Of a DNA stretch of 15,406 bases, positions 14,081 through 15,406 are shown piece after piece (the stretch's first letter is position 1; every line of letters starts with the position of its first letter). The translations under genes were made by a program, and so were the position numbers. The stretch covers positions 1 through 15,406 of the forward strand of contig UQZE01000039.1 in assembly GCA_900545325.1 (NCBI GenBank), given 5' to 3'. Source of the stretch: an uncultured Eubacteriales bacterium. GTDB lineage: Bacteria > Bacillota > Clostridia > Christensenellales > Borkfalkiaceae. The notes beneath the pieces were generated by a model. The model was not told the DNA's origin. It saw only the letters and a list, made by a program, of their open reading frames with translations, and ran no database searches.

Positions 14081-14428
14081 ATGGGTCTGTTCGACTTTTT
14101 CGGAAAAGACAGGAGAAACGGCGTGGACAACGACAGGAGCCGCCGCATTTCTTTCGAGGACTTCACCGCAGGGCAAACGAGCGACACGCCGCGGCAGAAC
14201 GGACCGCTGACGGTGTTTCACCCCAAGTCTTTTCAGGACGTGGAAAACATCATCTCCACGCTGAAAAAGGGCAGGCAGGCCATCGTATATCTCAACGAAC
14301 TTTCGGTAAATACGGGCTACCGCGTGCTCGACATGCTGAGCGGCGCGGTGTACGCTCTCGACGGCGGCGTGTACGAACTGGAAAACAACGTATTCATCTT
14401 TACGCCGAGCGGAATCAGCGTGCGGTAA
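14081..14428 (+). CDS. sepF: Cell division protein SepF
   Basis: A 115-residue SepF, the protein that binds FtsZ and the membrane and shapes the division septum in Gram-positive bacteria. Residues 1-9 (MGLFDFFGK) are the amphipathic membrane-binding helix. A polar linker runs to about residue 40. The SepF core follows (VFHPKSFQDVENIISTLKKG, then AIVYLNELSVNTGYRVLDML, SGAVYALDGGVYEL and VFIFTPSGISVR). It is shorter than Bacillus SepF because the linker is short. GAGGAG eight to nine bases before the ATG overlaps the yggS stop, so both are in one transcript. It is the last gene of the operon and is followed by a terminator. Confidence 0.96.
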   Translation: MGLFDFFGKDRRNGVDNDRSRRISFEDFTAGQTSDTPRQNGPLTVFHPKSFQDVENIISTLKKGRQAIVYLNELSVNTGYRVLDMLSGAVYALDGGVYELENNVFIFTPSGISVR

Positions 14429-14436
14429 ACGCAGAC

Positions 14437-14460
14437 AAAAGGACCAAAACGGTCCTTTTT
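14437..14460 (+). terminator. Terminator of the asd-sepF operon
   Basis: AAAAGGACC and GGTCCTTTT form a perfect nine-base-pair stem with a five-base loop (AAAAC), followed by TCTTTTCTTT. It begins eight bases after the sepF stop and separates the operon from guaA. Confidence 0.92.
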
Positions 14461-14512
14461 CTTTTCTTTCGGAAAAAATCGGCGGAATCGGCGAATTTTT
14501 TCCGTTCCCCCG

Positions 14513-14541
14513 TTGTTTTTTCGCCGCTTTTGTTGTAAAAT
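14513..14541 (+). promoter_or_regulatory. Promoter of guaA
   Basis: TTGTTT (14513-14518), a 17-base spacer and TAAAAT (14536-14541), downstream of the sepF terminator. The leader would be about 25 bases, leaving no room for a purine riboswitch. Confidence 0.5.
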
Positions 14542-14572
14542 AGAATTATCGAATTTATACGGAGTACGATTT

Positions 14573-15406
14573 ATGAATACAAGCGAAACCGTCGTAGTAC
14601 TCGACTTCGGCGGACAATACAAGGAACTTATCGCGCGGCGCGTCAGGGAAATGCACGTTCATTCCCTCATTCTCCCCTGCACTGCGCCCATTGAAAAGAT
14701 CGAGGAACTCAACCCCGTCGGCATCATCTTCACGGGCGGGCCGAACAGCGTTTACGATCCCGCGTCCCCCAGGTGCGACAAGCGCATATTCAGCCTCGGC
14801 ATTCCCATTCTCGGCATCTGCTACGGCATGCAGTTTATGGCATACGCGCTCGGCGGCGAGGTTTCTTCCTGCGAGGTGAGCGAATACGGGCAGATAGAGG
14901 TTAATCTGGAAAACTCCTGCGCGCTCTTCCGCAACCTCGAACAAAAAGAGACGGCGCTGATGAGCCATACCGATTACGTAAGCCGTCTGCCCGAGGGCTT
15001 TCAGCCCGCCGCACACACCGAAAACTGCCCGATCGCGGCCTTTGAGGACAGCGAAAGAAAGTTCTACGGCGTGCAGTTCCACCCCGAAGTGCAGCACACG
15101 CCCAAGGGTAAGAAAATTTTAAAAAATTTCGTATTCAACGTATGCGGAGCCGAAGGGCTTTACAACATGGACGATTACATAGAAAAACAGGTGGCGGCCA
15201 TCCGCGGACAGGTAGGCGGCAGAAAGATACTGCTCGGACTGTCGGGCGGCGTAGACTCATCGGTCTGCGCGGCGCTCATATCCAAGGCGGTGCCGAATCA
15301 GCTCATCTGCATCTTTGTCGATCACGGTTTCATGCGCAAGAACGAGAGCGAGGAAATAGACGAAGTCTTTTCCAAAATGTATCTGAACTTCGTGCACGTG
15401 GACGCT
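14573..15406 (+). CDS. guaA: GMP synthase (glutamine-hydrolysing), 3' end missing
   Basis: The first 278 residues of GuaA, which converts XMP to GMP with ATP and ammonia from glutamine. The full enzyme is about 510-515 residues, so roughly the C-terminal 45 percent lies beyond the window. The class I glutamine amidotransferase domain is complete: VLDFGGQYKELIARRVRE at the start, nucleophile Cys83 in GICYGMQ, and His170 with Glu172 in GVQFHPEV. The ATP-pyrophosphatase domain starts with LLGLSGGVDSSVCAALI (P-loop SGGVDSS at 224-230) and FVDHGFMRKNE. The ATG has CGGAG eight bases upstream. It is a separate transcription unit from the dap operon. Confidence 0.98.
   Translation, partial: MNTSETVVVLDFGGQYKELIARRVREMHVHSLILPCTAPIEKIEELNPVGIIFTGGPNSVYDPASPRCDKRIFSLGIPILGICYGMQFMAYALGGEVSSCEVSEYGQIEVNLENSCALFRNLEQKETALMSHTDYVSRLPEGFQPAAHTENCPIAAFEDSERKFYGVQFHPEVQHTPKGKKILKNFVFNVCGAEGLYNMDDYIEKQVAAIRGQVGGRKILLGLSGGVDSSVCAALISKAVPNQLICIFVDHGFMRKNESEEIDEVFSKMYLNFVHVDA

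Noticed and set aside
14461..14572. Purine riboswitch upstream of guaA
   Set aside because: Only about 110 bases separate the terminator from guaA, the promoter lies within them, and the remaining leader of about 25 bases is too short.

Overview
The window reads as one contig end-piece from a low- to mid-GC Firmicute, most likely an uncultured Clostridia-type bacterium. This rests on strong AGGAG-type ribosome binding sites, SepF, Hsp33, a YkvI-type transporter, Lys-rich proteins and short intergenic gaps; the order or family cannot be fixed from the sequence alone. The first 11 bases match the 3' end of the standard Illumina adapter, so the left edge is probably a contig end carrying leftover library sequence. 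The right edge cuts guaA in the middle.

Left region (1-3835, all minus strand): a truncated YghO-family protein with its own promoter and a 17-bp palindrome over the expected transcript start; a 44-codon small gene with a strong ribosome binding site, overlapping the end of a YkvI-like membrane transporter; and a lipoprotein with a BIG2 domain and a CE2/SGNH-type esterase domain. The esterase gene looks poorer in GC than the genes to its right.

Middle region (3836-10568, all minus strand): six genes packed end to end, with junctions of 0-7 bases or overlaps, from one promoter at about 10616-10644 to one strong terminator at 3809-3833. In transcription order they are a YesL/DUF624-like membrane protein with a long charged tail, a SAM methyltransferase, a CPA2-type cation/proton antiporter, Hsp33 (hslO), a TPR-repeat protein and a HEAT-like helical-repeat protein. 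The antiporter and Hsp33 suggest ion, pH or oxidative stress. The job of the last two proteins is unknown.

Right region (10754-15406, plus strand): a divergent operon asd-dapA-dapB-yggS-sepF. The first three genes take aspartyl phosphate to tetrahydrodipicolinate on the diaminopimelate/lysine route, yggS keeps pyridoxal phosphate in balance, and sepF tethers FtsZ to the membrane. Cell-wall precursor supply and septum formation are therefore transcribed together. A clear hairpin terminator follows sepF, and then guaA (GMP synthase) starts from its own promoter and runs off the window.

No tRNA, rRNA, CRISPR array, insertion sequence or phage gene was seen. Most of the window is ordinary chromosomal housekeeping; the less ordinary points are the small overlapping gene, the regulatory palindromes, the stress-like six-gene operon and the adapter remnant.
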